20,443 nucleotides of DNA from an uncultured Oxalobacteraceae bacterium (GCA_946479255.1 CAMLFK010000064.1:1-20443); one strand, 5' to 3'; shown: positions 6,391 to 14,991, counted from the first letter of the stretch. Numbers and translations: made by a program. Notes: generated from the letters alone by a model not told the origin.

Positions 6391-7458
6391 TCACCCGCGA
6401 TCCCTGAAAAAATTGGCGACCCTGAAAACCACTCTTGCCCAGGGCGTTTTCTGACGACGTTGCAAGGCTCTTTTCAACTGGCGAAAAAGACCGAGCACAA
6501 AGGTCGCGGCCGCCTTATCAAGGTGCCGCAGCATGCGCCCGCTGGAGCGATATATATGCACTTCATCCATGCTGAGGATAACCCCCAACATCCTTTGCTT
6601 AAACTCGAACGTCCCGCCCCCGAGATAAAACTTCGCTCCGCCCCTCATAATACTTTCGCAAATGGTCTGGTGAACACATAGCTTACCGAGCCCATACTTT
6701 TCATATTGGGGGTCATAAGCGGTGACTTCGCCAAAATAGCTGGAGCCGATGCAGTAATTGATTGAACCGGCACAAACACGGCCATTAATCAGCAGCACAT
6801 GAACGAAGCCACACATTTTCGCCAACGCAAGGATTCGCTGCGTGTCGTGTGCAAATTTCCCGCCCTTGGCGTTGATCTTGTGTTCACTGAAGCGGATGAT
6901 TTCACGAACATGTTCCTCATTAATGTCCTTGTTGACCGAACTGAAGGATGAAAATGAGGGAAAGTTTCTTAATACGTTATTTGTCTGGTACCGGACACCT
7001 GTCCGGGTCGACTTTCCCATACTGCGGGTATATTCTTGCGGCGTCGCGGGCAGTGAAATGAAATAGGTATCCTTGGACTTGTGTTTCTGCATTGGGTAGG
7101 CAAACCCGCAAGCCTCGGTTTTCACGGCCTTGAATCTTATAATATCAGCCCTGTCGAATATCGCGAATACATAACGGGCGAAGCGATCAAGCGCCGCTTG
7201 ATCAATCTCTATCATTTCATTGAGAACGTCGATCCGCCTGTTGCGAATCGTGAAAAGCAGCACGCTACAAGGGTATCCATTGCATTGCTCAACATAGGAA
7301 TTCGCTTGTTCGAGCGACCTGAAAGTTTTAAAGTAGGGCAACGATGAATGGAGGGTCTGGTACAACCTGACCAGTTCGGTTTCAATCAATGGTGGAATTT
7401 CATCGATATAGCAGGAAACGGAGATCTCGCAAGCCTGTGCACATTTACCTGGATTCAT
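6391..7458 (-). CDS. FemAB-like GNAT-fold acyltransferase
   Basis: A 355-aa protein with the Acetyltransf_6/FemAB layout. The mid-protein basic segment MGKSTRTGVRYQTNNVLRNFP resembles the family's helix before the second GNAT half. Then come VHVLLINGRVCAGSINYCIGSSYFGEVTAYDPQYEKYGLGKLCVHQTI and GGAKFYLGGGTFEFKQRMLG, the typical acyl-donor pocket strands and helix. Members transfer amino acids from aminoacyl-tRNA or acyl groups from CoA. I take ATG 7458, which overlaps the upstream stop by 14 bases; an in-frame ATG at 7506 would add 16 residues and a longer overlap. The ribosome-binding site is weak, so translation may depend on coupling to the upstream gene. The neighbouring gene encodes a second protein of the same superfamily. 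A role in N- or O-acylation of an amino sugar is inference. Confidence 0.75.
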   Translation of the reverse strand: MNPGKCAQACEISVSCYIDEIPPLIETELVRLYQTLHSSLPYFKTFRSLEQANSYVEQCNGYPCSVLLFTIRNRRIDVLNEMIEIDQAALDRFARYVFAIFDRADIIRFKAVKTEACGFAYPMQKHKSKDTYFISLPATPQEYTRSMGKSTRTGVRYQTNNVLRNFPSFSSFSSVNKDINEEHVREIIRFSEHKINAKGGKFAHDTQRILALAKMCGFVHVLLINGRVCAGSINYCIGSSYFGEVTAYDPQYEKYGLGKLCVHQTICESIMRGGAKFYLGGGTFEFKQRMLGVILSMDEVHIYRSSGRMLRHLDKAAATFVLGLFRQLKRALQRRQKTPWARVVFRVANFFRDRG

Positions 7459-9106
7459 GACCCTGCACCATATATTGTTTGTCGGAATTATCAGCAAGGG
7501 TCGCATCGATGAATCCGCATCGTTTGACCACGTTTTGCAGGCCGCTGCTCAACACCCCACGGTAATGCACGCTGGCGTTTGCATTGAGCTCATTGAGTTC
7601 GCACAGTAACTGCTCAAGGAAGCACCGTACGAGTTCATCATTCTTCAGCCGATCATGTACATATAAGCCGGATATAACAATAGAAGCACCGCCGGCACCG
7701 GCCGGTGCGTCATTACACATGCGCACCCAGCAAAAAATCCGCAGGATGTCGTCCTGTACAAAGCTATACAAGTGCTGGGATCTTTCCATCTGTTTCATCA
7801 CCATGGCCATGAATCCGCAGAATGACACCGACGCCCCATCGGGATCGAATTTGAACACGTCTTGCAAGCGATTCCTGGAGATTGCCAACTTGCCGGCCGC
7901 GGCGGGCCTCTGAGGTCGACAGTAGCGAAACTCGCAAGGCCGGAAATCCCTTTTCGCGCGCCATTTTCCGTACCAGCTTTGCAATCCAGACGATCCGAAT
8001 CTTTTCACTTTGTCGAATGCCGCCAACACATCGGCGGGCCGATACCCTGCCTTTCGTAATCTTGCTTTTGCAAAGCGTTTTACACGCAGGAACGCGTCCG
8101 TTCGCAGGCGCCGGCTAGTGCCGCTATAGACAGTGAGCTCGACTACTGAATCGTGGTCAGTGGCAAAATGCTCCTTGTACTCGTCCCCGCCCGGTGTCAG
8201 GTCCAGCAAGTCTATTTTTTCGGCGCCAAGATGAACTCCCAGCATGGCGAGGAGTAGATTCCCGGGGGAGTGCGCAGCGAACGCCGGGCCATGCGTATTG
8301 ATCCCCAAATGCACAGCACGCCCCCGGCTCAACAGGCCAATATGGGACGCCGCGACCTCCGTACCGACGCTCAATACCGTCGCGTGCAATAAGCCCCGTT
8401 TGTGCAGCTCTGTATAAAAAAGCCGTTTACGAGGGTCGCTCAAAAACGGCGTACTATGATAAAGAGCGGCCTGCCTGAAGTCGTACTGATCGCGGATCTC
8501 GCCGAACACCCGGATGAAATCTTCGTGCTCAAGCACCCTTCTGAACTGGACGCCGCCCAATCTGTTCAAGCGGTTGTAGTTCTGCCGCTGGTTTTTCTTG
8601 TTTCTCTGGCGGCCCATGGCGGCCGGGTCGGCCTTCATAATGGGCCGGGAATGAATGTTAAGCGAGCAGAGTCCGCCGATGCTTTCTTCCTTGTCAATCC
8701 AGTCCAGCGGGATTTCCGAGGGCAGATACTTGAGGTATAGATCAACACCAGGAAACGCCGTGCGCAGCTTGCGGATCGCCTGTACGATAAAGCCACCATC
8801 GGTGCCTGGCGCCTGAATCCACCCTTGATATTCGGCTTGCTGCTCACCGGCCCCGGTCAGCTGCCTTCCCTGATGGCGCAGCGCAAGCGTCAGAAGCCCG
8901 GCAAGCGAACCATCCGCGCGCTCCTCGAATACGATTACCGGAAGAAACGTCGAGTGGTAGAACTCGTACCACGGGCCGACGAAATCAGGGTGCTGGCAAG
9001 CAGTCGCCCAGTGACAGTCATCGAAAAGCGCCTTCCACTTTGACTGGAATGGCCCGGAATTGACACATTCCAGAGCTTGGCGTCCGCTTAACATCTGCAG
9101 ATTCAT
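7445..9106 (-). CDS. FemAB-like GNAT protein with extra C-terminal domain
   Basis: A 553-aa protein, far longer than the usual 330-380 aa of the family. ATG 9106 has GGAGG five bases upstream. Residues of about 15-330 form a standard FemAB/Acetyltransf_6 unit: the N-terminal WATACQHPDFVGPWY, the basic helix GRQRNKKNQRQNYNRLNRLGG (about 165-185), ATVLSVGTEVAASHIGLLSRGRAVHLGINT, and the closing DLTPGGDEYKEHFA (302-315). A basic linker (about 335-400) leads to a C-terminal region of about 150 residues (405-553). Its pattern (YSFVQDDILRIFCWVRM, GASIVISGLYVHD, VHYRGVLSSGLQNVVKRCGF) looks like a small N-acetyltransferase fold, though I do not recognise a family. The gene overlaps the next FemAB-like gene by 14 bases, so the two products are probably made together and may act on the same substrate. 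Confidence 0.75.
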   Translation of the reverse strand: MNLQMLSGRQALECVNSGPFQSKWKALFDDCHWATACQHPDFVGPWYEFYHSTFLPVIVFEERADGSLAGLLTLALRHQGRQLTGAGEQQAEYQGWIQAPGTDGGFIVQAIRKLRTAFPGVDLYLKYLPSEIPLDWIDKEESIGGLCSLNIHSRPIMKADPAAMGRQRNKKNQRQNYNRLNRLGGVQFRRVLEHEDFIRVFGEIRDQYDFRQAALYHSTPFLSDPRKRLFYTELHKRGLLHATVLSVGTEVAASHIGLLSRGRAVHLGINTHGPAFAAHSPGNLLLAMLGVHLGAEKIDLLDLTPGGDEYKEHFATDHDSVVELTVYSGTSRRLRTDAFLRVKRFAKARLRKAGYRPADVLAAFDKVKRFGSSGLQSWYGKWRAKRDFRPCEFRYCRPQRPAAAGKLAISRNRLQDVFKFDPDGASVSFCGFMAMVMKQMERSQHLYSFVQDDILRIFCWVRMCNDAPAGAGGASIVISGLYVHDRLKNDELVRCFLEQLLCELNELNANASVHYRGVLSSGLQNVVKRCGFIDATLADNSDKQYMVQGHESR

Positions 9107-9149
9107 GTTGCCTCCATGACGGCTTTGGCCGTGACGACGCTATCGGCGT

Positions 9150-10316
9150 TCAGCCTTCGACACTCGTTTTCAGCCGCTGCCCTGGACGCCCTTGAGCGGC
9201 GGCTTCGATCTGCCCGATGGCGTTCAAATATCTGGCGATGACGATGTTTTCATCGAATTGCGATGCCACCTTTCTCCGGCCGTTCATCCCCATTTCCCAA
9301 CGCTGATCGGGCGAACGTCCTATCATCTCTATCATCTTTTCCGCCAGATCCGCGGGGTCCTTTACCTTGCATAGAAAACCGTTGAAATTGTGGTCCACCA
9401 CATCCTTGCAGCCGACAACATTGCTGGCAATAATCGGACGTGCCATTGCGGCCGCCTCAAGAAGCGAACGCGGGACACCCTCGCGGTAGGATGGCAACAC
9501 AATGCAGTCTGCGTTCGCCAGGTAGGGCCGTACATCGTCGGTTTCGTTCAGATACCGGACCAGGCCACGTCTTTCCCATTTTCTGATCGTTTCCAAGGGA
9601 ATGGAATTGGGATTTTTTGTGTCGACCGCACCCAGCAACTGGAACTGGAGGCCCGGGAAATGCTGAAGAACAATTTCGGCGGCGGCGGCGAACTCTTCAA
9701 CCCCCTTATCTCTCAGCATTCTCGACATCATCAAAAAACGAAATCCGCGCCCGTGCAGTGGCGGGGGCGGTGAAGGCAGAAAATGGCGCAAGTCAATTCC
9801 GGACCCAGGCAATACCTCAGCCACGCTGGCCTGCGCTAAACCAGCCTGTACGAACAGGTTCCGATCGTCCGAATTTTGAAAGAAGACGCGCTCCGATCTG
9901 CGCAAGGAGATCCGATAGAGCCGCTTGACCAGCACGGTCAGGATGGTATTGCGGATGAACGTCGCGCCCAGGCCGGCGATGTTGTTGATGACGGGGACGC
10001 CAAGCCCATGGGCCGCAATCGATCCGTAGACGTTCGGTTTGATCGTATATCCCAGGTAGACCAGGGGGCGCACGGATTGAAGGACACGCCAATACTTGAT
10101 CAGCAGGGCGAGATCGCGGCTCGGGCTGGTACCATTATTATCCATGGGCAGGAGTTTGAAGCGACAACCCAGGGGCGCCAGGCGTTGCGAGTATTCATCG
10201 TCAGGTGCCATTACCATGATATCGTAGCCATGCCGGATTAATGCCTTAACCAGTCCGGATCGGAAATTGTGAATATTCCAGGCAGTGTTTACAGACATTA
10301 CGATCTTCTTATTCAT
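9150..10316 (-). CDS. GT4 family glycosyltransferase (PglA/CapM-like)
   Basis: A 388-aa GT-B fold enzyme. The start MNKKIVMSVNTAWNIHNFRSGLVKAL, then YTIKPNVYGSIAAHGLGVPVINNIAGLGATF, is the pattern of the CapM/PglA branch, which often adds a hexose or N-acetylhexosamine early in assembly on undecaprenyl-diphosphate carriers. The donor domain has MMSRMLRDKGVEEF, then the E-x7-E signature in REGVPRSLLEAAAMARPIIASNVVGCKDVVDHNFNGFLC. The ATG at 10316 has GAGGA about ten bases upstream. A run of prolines (PSPPPPLHGRG) marks the hinge between domains. It is separated from the asparagine synthase by about 240 bases containing a MITE-like element, unlike the overlapping genes further upstream. The acceptor and donor are not determined. 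Confidence 0.92.
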   Translation of the reverse strand: MNKKIVMSVNTAWNIHNFRSGLVKALIRHGYDIMVMAPDDEYSQRLAPLGCRFKLLPMDNNGTSPSRDLALLIKYWRVLQSVRPLVYLGYTIKPNVYGSIAAHGLGVPVINNIAGLGATFIRNTILTVLVKRLYRISLRRSERVFFQNSDDRNLFVQAGLAQASVAEVLPGSGIDLRHFLPSPPPPLHGRGFRFLMMSRMLRDKGVEEFAAAAEIVLQHFPGLQFQLLGAVDTKNPNSIPLETIRKWERRGLVRYLNETDDVRPYLANADCIVLPSYREGVPRSLLEAAAMARPIIASNVVGCKDVVDHNFNGFLCKVKDPADLAEKMIEMIGRSPDQRWEMGMNGRRKVASQFDENIVIARYLNAIGQIEAAAQGRPGQRLKTSVEG

Positions 10317-10403
10317 GATGCATCGTCCTCGATCGGATTATTTCACCAGTACATTCAAGCAATACCTTTCTTACCCATTTTTTAACGAGAACACCTGCCT
10401 GTA

Positions 10404-10525
10404 GGGAACCTCGAAAAACCGTCGCGAGCAGGCCTGATATTGCATCGAGTAGCGGAGCCGTACGAAGGTACGCTGAGCAACGCAGGTGCAATAGCGGGCC
10501 GCGCAGTAGGTTTTTCGAGGTTCCC
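10404..10525. mobile_element. 122-bp MITE-like element with 17-bp terminal inverted repeats
   Basis: GGGAACCTCGAAAAACC at 10404-10420 is repeated as its exact reverse complement at 10509-10525. The interior continues the symmetry imperfectly: GGCCTGATATTGCATC on the left answers GGTGCAATAGCGGGCC on the right, and GTAC-GAAG-GTAC lies at the centre, so the whole element could fold into one long hairpin. GTA flanks the left end directly; the right end has CGTAG, so a 3-bp target duplication is possible but offset by one base. No transposase is encoded, and it is too short to be autonomous. It sits between the asparagine synthase stop (10557) and the GT4 start (10316) and may act as terminator or processing site in the operon transcript. 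The parent insertion sequence is not identified. Confidence 0.8.
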
Positions 10526-10556
10526 CGTAGCAGTGCAATACCGAGTGGAGGGGAGA

Positions 10557-12614
10557 TCATTGCGATCGGGCCGCGCATCCCTGAACTGCGCGCATATCGC
10601 CCGGGGCAAGGGAATCCGTGGAAGTACCGGCACCGCCGTGGGTATCCACTGATTGTTCTTCTAGCCAGGCTTGGAACATCAGGACGTCCCACAAGTGATA
10701 TTGCCAATTGCGTCGCCCCGAAAGATGCTCCTGCCATTTCGTGCGCAACTGCACAGGGTCGAAAAATCCTTCGCTCCGCAATCTTGACTCAGCCAGCAAG
10801 GTCTCGCTCCAGTCCCGCAGCGGCCCGCGCAGCCAGTCGCCGATTGGCACGCCGAAGCCCATTTTCGGGCGATCGATCAGCGCTTTCGGCACATGTTTGT
10901 ACAAGACCTGGCGCAATGGCCATTTAGAAACACCATCCCGCAATTTCACCGCCTGTGGCAAGGTCCAGGCAAATTCCACCACGCGGTGATCGAGGAAAGG
11001 AATTCTAGTTTCCAAGGAAACATTCATCGCTGCGCGGTCCACCTTCACCAGGATGTCGTCCGGCAGATAAGTCAGCAAGTCGAGCGCCATCATCCGCTGA
11101 ACCCCATCCAGTCCTGAAAGCGCTGGCGCGTTGCCTCGCAACAGGCTGGGCGGTTCCACGCCGCCAATCACCAGGGATGCCGGATCGTCCCAATGCGACA
11201 CCAGGCCGAGATACAAGGCTTCCAGCGTTGGGCTGGCGATGACTTCCGCGCCCTTGTACAGCTTGTCTCCCGTATTGGCGAATCTCATAGAACGAGGCAA
11301 ATATCTCGCCAGCGCCCTCGCGATCCTGGTCCAGGATTCGACCGATATGCTGTGGATGCCTTTGGCGGCAAGTCTGCGCAGGGGCAGCGGCCAGGCGTCG
11401 ATGGTCGCCCAGAGATTGGCGGTGAATTGATAGCGGCTATAGCCGCAAAATAGTTCGTCGCCGGCGTCGCCGGAGAGCGATACGGTGACGTGCTCTCTTG
11501 CAAGCTGGGAGACCAGGAAGGTCGGCAGCTGAGAAGAATCGGAGAAAGGCTCGTCATACATCGACTGCAGGCGCGGGATGACCGACCTGGCCTGCCCGGC
11601 AGTCACATATAGCTCGGTATGATGCGTGCCCAGGTGCTTGGCGACGGCCTTGGCATACCCTGCCTCGTTATAGCCTTCTTCATGAAATCCGATCGAGAAA
11701 GTCTTCACCCGGCGGGAAGACTGTGCCTGCATCAGAGCTACAACGGTCGACGAGTCGACCCCGCCTGACAGGAAGGCGCCAAGCGGGACGTCGGCAATCA
11801 TCTGTGCACCGACCGCGTCTGTCAGCAATATCTCGAGCTGATCGACCGCCTCATCGGGGGTACCGGCGAAGGGCGTGGCTACGCCAGCGGCAATCCGGCG
11901 CGCCGCTGACCAATACACCGACAGCTTGGGTTCGCTCAGCTTGCGGGAGACGGTCAGCAAGCAGCCCGGAAGCAGTTTGGCGATTCCCCGATAAATCGAA
12001 TACGGCGCTGGGATACAGCTGTGCCGCATTTGCAGGCAAAGGGCCGCGCGGTCGATACGATGCTCGAATACTGGGTGCGCGCGTAAGGCTTTCAGTTCTG
12101 AGCCAAACAGAAACACCGCATTGCTTCCCTGCCCCTGCCATCCGTAGTACAAGGGCTTTTCGCCAATCCGGTCGCGCCCCAGGGTCAGTGTGCCGGTCTG
12201 ACGGTCCCATACCGCAAAGGCAAACATGCCTGCCGCGCGCTCTATCGTGCCTTGAATACCCCACGCATCGAAACCAGCGAGCAGGGTTTCGGTATCGGAA
12301 CGGCCGCGCCACGCGGGAGCGGCTCCGCCCGACTCGAGCTCCCTGCGCATCGACAGGTGGTTATAAATCTCGCCGTTAAATGCAATCAGGTAGCGGCCGG
12401 CGGACGATTGCATCGGCTGGTGGCCGGCCGGCGACAGGTCAATAATCGACAGGCGGCGATGCCCGAGTGCGATCCCCTGTTCGCCATCGCACCAGTAGCC
12501 GGCGTCATCCGGGCCACGATAGAACATCGTGTCGGTCATGCGCTTGAGCAAAGCTTGTTGCTCTCCCTTGGCTTGAAACGGGCTTGCACCCAGAAAACCG
12601 GCAAATCCGCACAT
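10557..12614 (-). CDS. asnB: Glutamine-dependent asparagine synthase / amidotransferase
   Basis: A 685-aa two-domain enzyme. The ATG at 12614 places Cys2 at the N-terminus (MCGFAGFLG), required as the nucleophile after Met removal in class II glutamine amidotransferases; the longer frame to 12674 would abolish this. The glutaminase domain shows YRGPDDAGYW, GHRRLSIIDLSPAGHQPM and FNGEIYN. The synthetase domain has the ATP-pyrophosphatase loop SGGVDSS (283-289) and later LSGDAGDELFCGY and DILVKVDRAAMNVSLETRIPFLDHRVVEFA. Ammonia from glutamine is transferred to an ATP-activated carboxylate. Members in polysaccharide loci often amidate a uronic acid or another carboxyl group; that role here is inference from context. 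The start overlaps the upstream stop by one base (TAATG), and AGGGG lies eight bases upstream. The symbol follows the family; the native substrate may not be aspartate. Confidence 0.92.
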   Translation of the reverse strand: MCGFAGFLGASPFQAKGEQQALLKRMTDTMFYRGPDDAGYWCDGEQGIALGHRRLSIIDLSPAGHQPMQSSAGRYLIAFNGEIYNHLSMRRELESGGAAPAWRGRSDTETLLAGFDAWGIQGTIERAAGMFAFAVWDRQTGTLTLGRDRIGEKPLYYGWQGQGSNAVFLFGSELKALRAHPVFEHRIDRAALCLQMRHSCIPAPYSIYRGIAKLLPGCLLTVSRKLSEPKLSVYWSAARRIAAGVATPFAGTPDEAVDQLEILLTDAVGAQMIADVPLGAFLSGGVDSSTVVALMQAQSSRRVKTFSIGFHEEGYNEAGYAKAVAKHLGTHHTELYVTAGQARSVIPRLQSMYDEPFSDSSQLPTFLVSQLAREHVTVSLSGDAGDELFCGYSRYQFTANLWATIDAWPLPLRRLAAKGIHSISVESWTRIARALARYLPRSMRFANTGDKLYKGAEVIASPTLEALYLGLVSHWDDPASLVIGGVEPPSLLRGNAPALSGLDGVQRMMALDLLTYLPDDILVKVDRAAMNVSLETRIPFLDHRVVEFAWTLPQAVKLRDGVSKWPLRQVLYKHVPKALIDRPKMGFGVPIGDWLRGPLRDWSETLLAESRLRSEGFFDPVQLRTKWQEHLSGRRNWQYHLWDVLMFQAWLEEQSVDTHGGAGTSTDSLAPGDMRAVQGCAARSQ

Positions 12615-13750
12615 TAGCGTTCCCCTCTTGCGATGACTTTCTCGTAAACCATTTCGAATCGTTGACGGACACATGCCATGGTGAACTTCGCCCGAATGCG
12701 CTCCCGGGCTCGTCGCCCCAGCTGCTCGCGGGACTCAGGGCCGAGCGCCAACAAGCGCGTCACTGCTTGTGCGAGCGCGTCGGGGTCGGCCTTTGGCACA
12801 AGTACGCCAGCGTCGGCCATCAGCACTGCCACGTCGCCCACATCGGTGGCCACGCATGGCAAGCCGATTGCCATGGCCTCCCCCACCGCATTGGGAAACG
12901 CCTCCGTCCTGGAGGAAAGGCAGAAGATATCCATGGCGGCCAGGCAGGCCGGCACATCCGTACGTTCGCCCAGCAATACAAAGCGGTCCGCGTACCCCGT
13001 CTCGGCAATCCAACGCATGAGATCAAGGTTGTCGGAATCGAGGTCTTTACCGACCATCAGAAAACGCAGGCGATCATGCCGCCCAGCCAGCTGGCCGGCC
13101 GCTCTCACGAAGCTTGCGTGGTCCTTGTCGATGTTGAACCGGCCTACCGTACCGAGCACGATGTCGTCCGCATCGAACCCGCAGCGCACGCGGAGCTGGC
13201 GCCGCTGGCATGGACTGGACGTCCACGCCGTCAGATCGAAACCGTTGCCTATCACCACCGTGCGGGCCATGTCGTAACCAAGCATTGCATGCGAGCGCCG
13301 CGCCGCTTCGGCAACGAAAACAATGGTATGCGGCACCCAGCGCGACAAGGATGCGCACATGCGGCGGATCAAGGATGTGGAACGGGCGCAGCCGCCATCG
13401 ACATCGGTCGTTCGAACGCCCCAGATGACATTACGGTTTCCGGCAAGGCGCGCGGCAAGTCCGCCCAAAAAATCCGCATGGTATAACCAGGTCTGGACAA
13501 TGTCGGGCCGCAGCGTTCGCATCAAACGATACAGCCGCAGGAAGCCCGATAGCGGCGATCGTCTGAGGTCAAGAACGATGAGCTCGATGCCGGACTCGTT
13601 GAAGCGGGCGTTCATGCCTCCTTCCGGCGTCAGCGCGACCACCGTATGGGTGTATGGGCTGCCGCGGAACTCGAGAATGAGCCGGTACAGCGCCATTTCC
13701 GCCCCGCCCACTACCAGGCCGGTAATCACATGCAGAACGTGGCGCATCAT
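12614..13750 (-). CDS. GT4 family glycosyltransferase
   Basis: A 378-aa GT-B enzyme. It starts at ATG 13750 (or the adjacent ATG 13747), five bases after GGGGAG, and overlaps the deacetylase stop by four bases (ATGA). The N-terminal domain reads MMRHVLHVITGLVVGGAEMALYRLI, the GGAE acceptor loop. Next come DIVQTWLYHADFLGGLAARLAG and WGVRTTD. The donor domain has GTVGRFNIDKDH and the signature RTEAFPNAVGEAMAIGLPCVATDVGD, with the E-x7-E pair. This arrangement is usual for GT4 enzymes of exopolysaccharide clusters. It is coupled on both sides (deacetylase before, asparagine synthase after), so the three probably act on the same part of the polymer. The sugar specificity is unknown. Confidence 0.93.
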   Translation of the reverse strand: MMRHVLHVITGLVVGGAEMALYRLILEFRGSPYTHTVVALTPEGGMNARFNESGIELIVLDLRRSPLSGFLRLYRLMRTLRPDIVQTWLYHADFLGGLAARLAGNRNVIWGVRTTDVDGGCARSTSLIRRMCASLSRWVPHTIVFVAEAARRSHAMLGYDMARTVVIGNGFDLTAWTSSPCQRRQLRVRCGFDADDIVLGTVGRFNIDKDHASFVRAAGQLAGRHDRLRFLMVGKDLDSDNLDLMRWIAETGYADRFVLLGERTDVPACLAAMDIFCLSSRTEAFPNAVGEAMAIGLPCVATDVGDVAVLMADAGVLVPKADPDALAQAVTRLLALGPESREQLGRRARERIRAKFTMACVRQRFEMVYEKVIARGER

Positions 13751-14784
13751 TGCCGCTCCCCTCGCATGGGATGAAGGACGGCCAAGGCCGGGTGACCCGA
13801 TGCGCTCTGGCCTGCACGCGGAAATGCCGGCTCCGCCGGCACGGCAAAATCGCCCATGCACCGGCTTTCCATTCCATAGGTGTCAGCCAGCGTTTGGTAG
13901 TGCCGCAGAAGCGCTTCGAGCAGCGCGCAGTTTTCCTCAAGGCTCACCCCGAAATTGTGGGGATGCCACCAGAGGTGAAACACGCCCCCGGTGCGCGCAG
14001 CCGCGCTCATCGCGCGTTTCAAGCGGCGTAAGCGCATGGCGGACAAGGCACCCTGCCGCGCCGTCCAGGGATACAAAAAAAGACTCGCGGGCAAATTCAC
14101 CAAGCCGCCGTCATGCTTTTCGCGCACCGTGCACGTACCGCTGAAAGGCAGGCAGGCATCCGCAAACCGGACAAGGCGGCCGGCAATCCCACCGGCCACA
14201 GCATCGCCGTTGTGGTACAGCCAATGCTCTGCATTTCCGCGATACACCTGAATGCCGGCACCCGGCAATACCGCCAGGAATCTTTTGAGGATCTGATTAC
14301 GCGGCAAGACCACACTGCGGAATTTCACTCCCATTGTCGCGGCAAGCGATTGGGCGCAAGCCAGGTCGGCGGCAAATTGATCGGGCGTCGCGCCGGCTTC
14401 ATTGCAATAAAAATGACTATAAGTATGGCTTGCCAACTCCTGCCCCTGTGTCTCCAGTATTTGTTCAACCAAGGGCCTGGCAAAAAACAGCCGCTCGTGC
14501 TCACTGACAAGGCTATCCATGAAGTAAGGCGAAATTTCCACGCGCGCGTATCCCGGCAGGACCGTGGGCCGCACCTCGCGCCACTGCCGGTAATTCCGGC
14601 ACATAATCATCCCCACCGTGGCCCAGGTCGCGCTGATTCCATGCCGGCGAAACAGGGCGAGCAATCGAGGTATGGCCTGCCATTCGCCGATCACGTTGCG
14701 GCCGTAACTCTCTACCGTCTGGGAATCGCTGACACCCCAAAAAAGCTCGAAATCCAGCGATATGACAAATTTGGCAATAGTCAT
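13747..14784 (-). CDS. Polysaccharide deacetylase (NodB-fold, carbohydrate esterase 4-like)
   Basis: A 345-aa protein of the NodB superfamily, which removes N- or O-acetyl groups from sugars using a divalent metal. Motif 1 is ISLDFELFWG, with Asp11 as the probable catalytic base; the usual second Asp is Phe-Glu here. Motif 2 is SHTYSH, with the metal ligands His120 and His124. Motif 3 appears as LPRNQ (160-164) rather than RxPY. A late HLWWHPHN (270-277) supplies the final histidine motif. There is no signal peptide, so action in the cytoplasm on a lipid-linked or nucleotide-linked intermediate is possible. The ATG at 14784 has only a weak GGTG upstream and opens a new overlapping gene group after a 207-base gap. 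The subfamily with SxDFE-FWG is common at sugar-polymer loci. Confidence 0.88.
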   Translation of the reverse strand: MTIAKFVISLDFELFWGVSDSQTVESYGRNVIGEWQAIPRLLALFRRHGISATWATVGMIMCRNYRQWREVRPTVLPGYARVEISPYFMDSLVSEHERLFFARPLVEQILETQGQELASHTYSHFYCNEAGATPDQFAADLACAQSLAATMGVKFRSVVLPRNQILKRFLAVLPGAGIQVYRGNAEHWLYHNGDAVAGGIAGRLVRFADACLPFSGTCTVREKHDGGLVNLPASLFLYPWTARQGALSAMRLRRLKRAMSAAARTGGVFHLWWHPHNFGVSLEENCALLEALLRHYQTLADTYGMESRCMGDFAVPAEPAFPRAGQSASGHPALAVLHPMRGERQ

Positions 14785-14991
14785 TGTTGTGCACCGATCG
14801 TTTGATTATCGAGGGCGTCGCGGGCTCTTATGTGCAACTACTTCACCAAGAGCATCGCTTAACAGTTTGGCTCAATCGACGAGGTCGACGCACAGCCACT
14901 GTCTACATTACTGCCGTGGTGATGGCGGGATTTGATTGAGATGAATAGGGGTGGTTTTGTGGTAAAAAAATAAGGAAGTGCTCGAAGATAA
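14785..14991. other. Intergenic gap within the locus
   Basis: A 207-base break between the O-antigen polymerase gene and the deacetylase gene, the longest untranslated stretch between the right and middle gene groups. Just past the polymerase stop the minus strand has a seven-T run (CCTTATTTTTTTACC, about 14964-14970), but no good stem precedes it. I find no clear promoter pair for the deacetylase group, although this is the most likely place for one. Confidence 0.4.

Noticed and set aside
10309..10737. 142-codon minus-strand ORF spanning the MITE-like element
   Set aside because: It begins out of frame inside the asparagine synthase gene and runs through the hairpin element; frames like this arise from reading through such repeats.
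11723..12379. 218-codon plus-strand ORF
   Set aside because: Antisense to the well-supported asparagine synthase gene, Arg- and Ser-rich, with no domain pattern.
12584..13486. 300-codon plus-strand ORF
   Set aside because: Antisense to the GT4 gene with conserved motifs; composition is that of a shadow frame.
14113..14805. 230-codon plus-strand ORF
   Set aside because: Antisense to the polysaccharide deacetylase, whose metal-binding motifs are intact.
14955..14991. Terminator after the O-antigen polymerase gene
   Set aside because: A seven-T run is present, but I find no stable stem in front of it.
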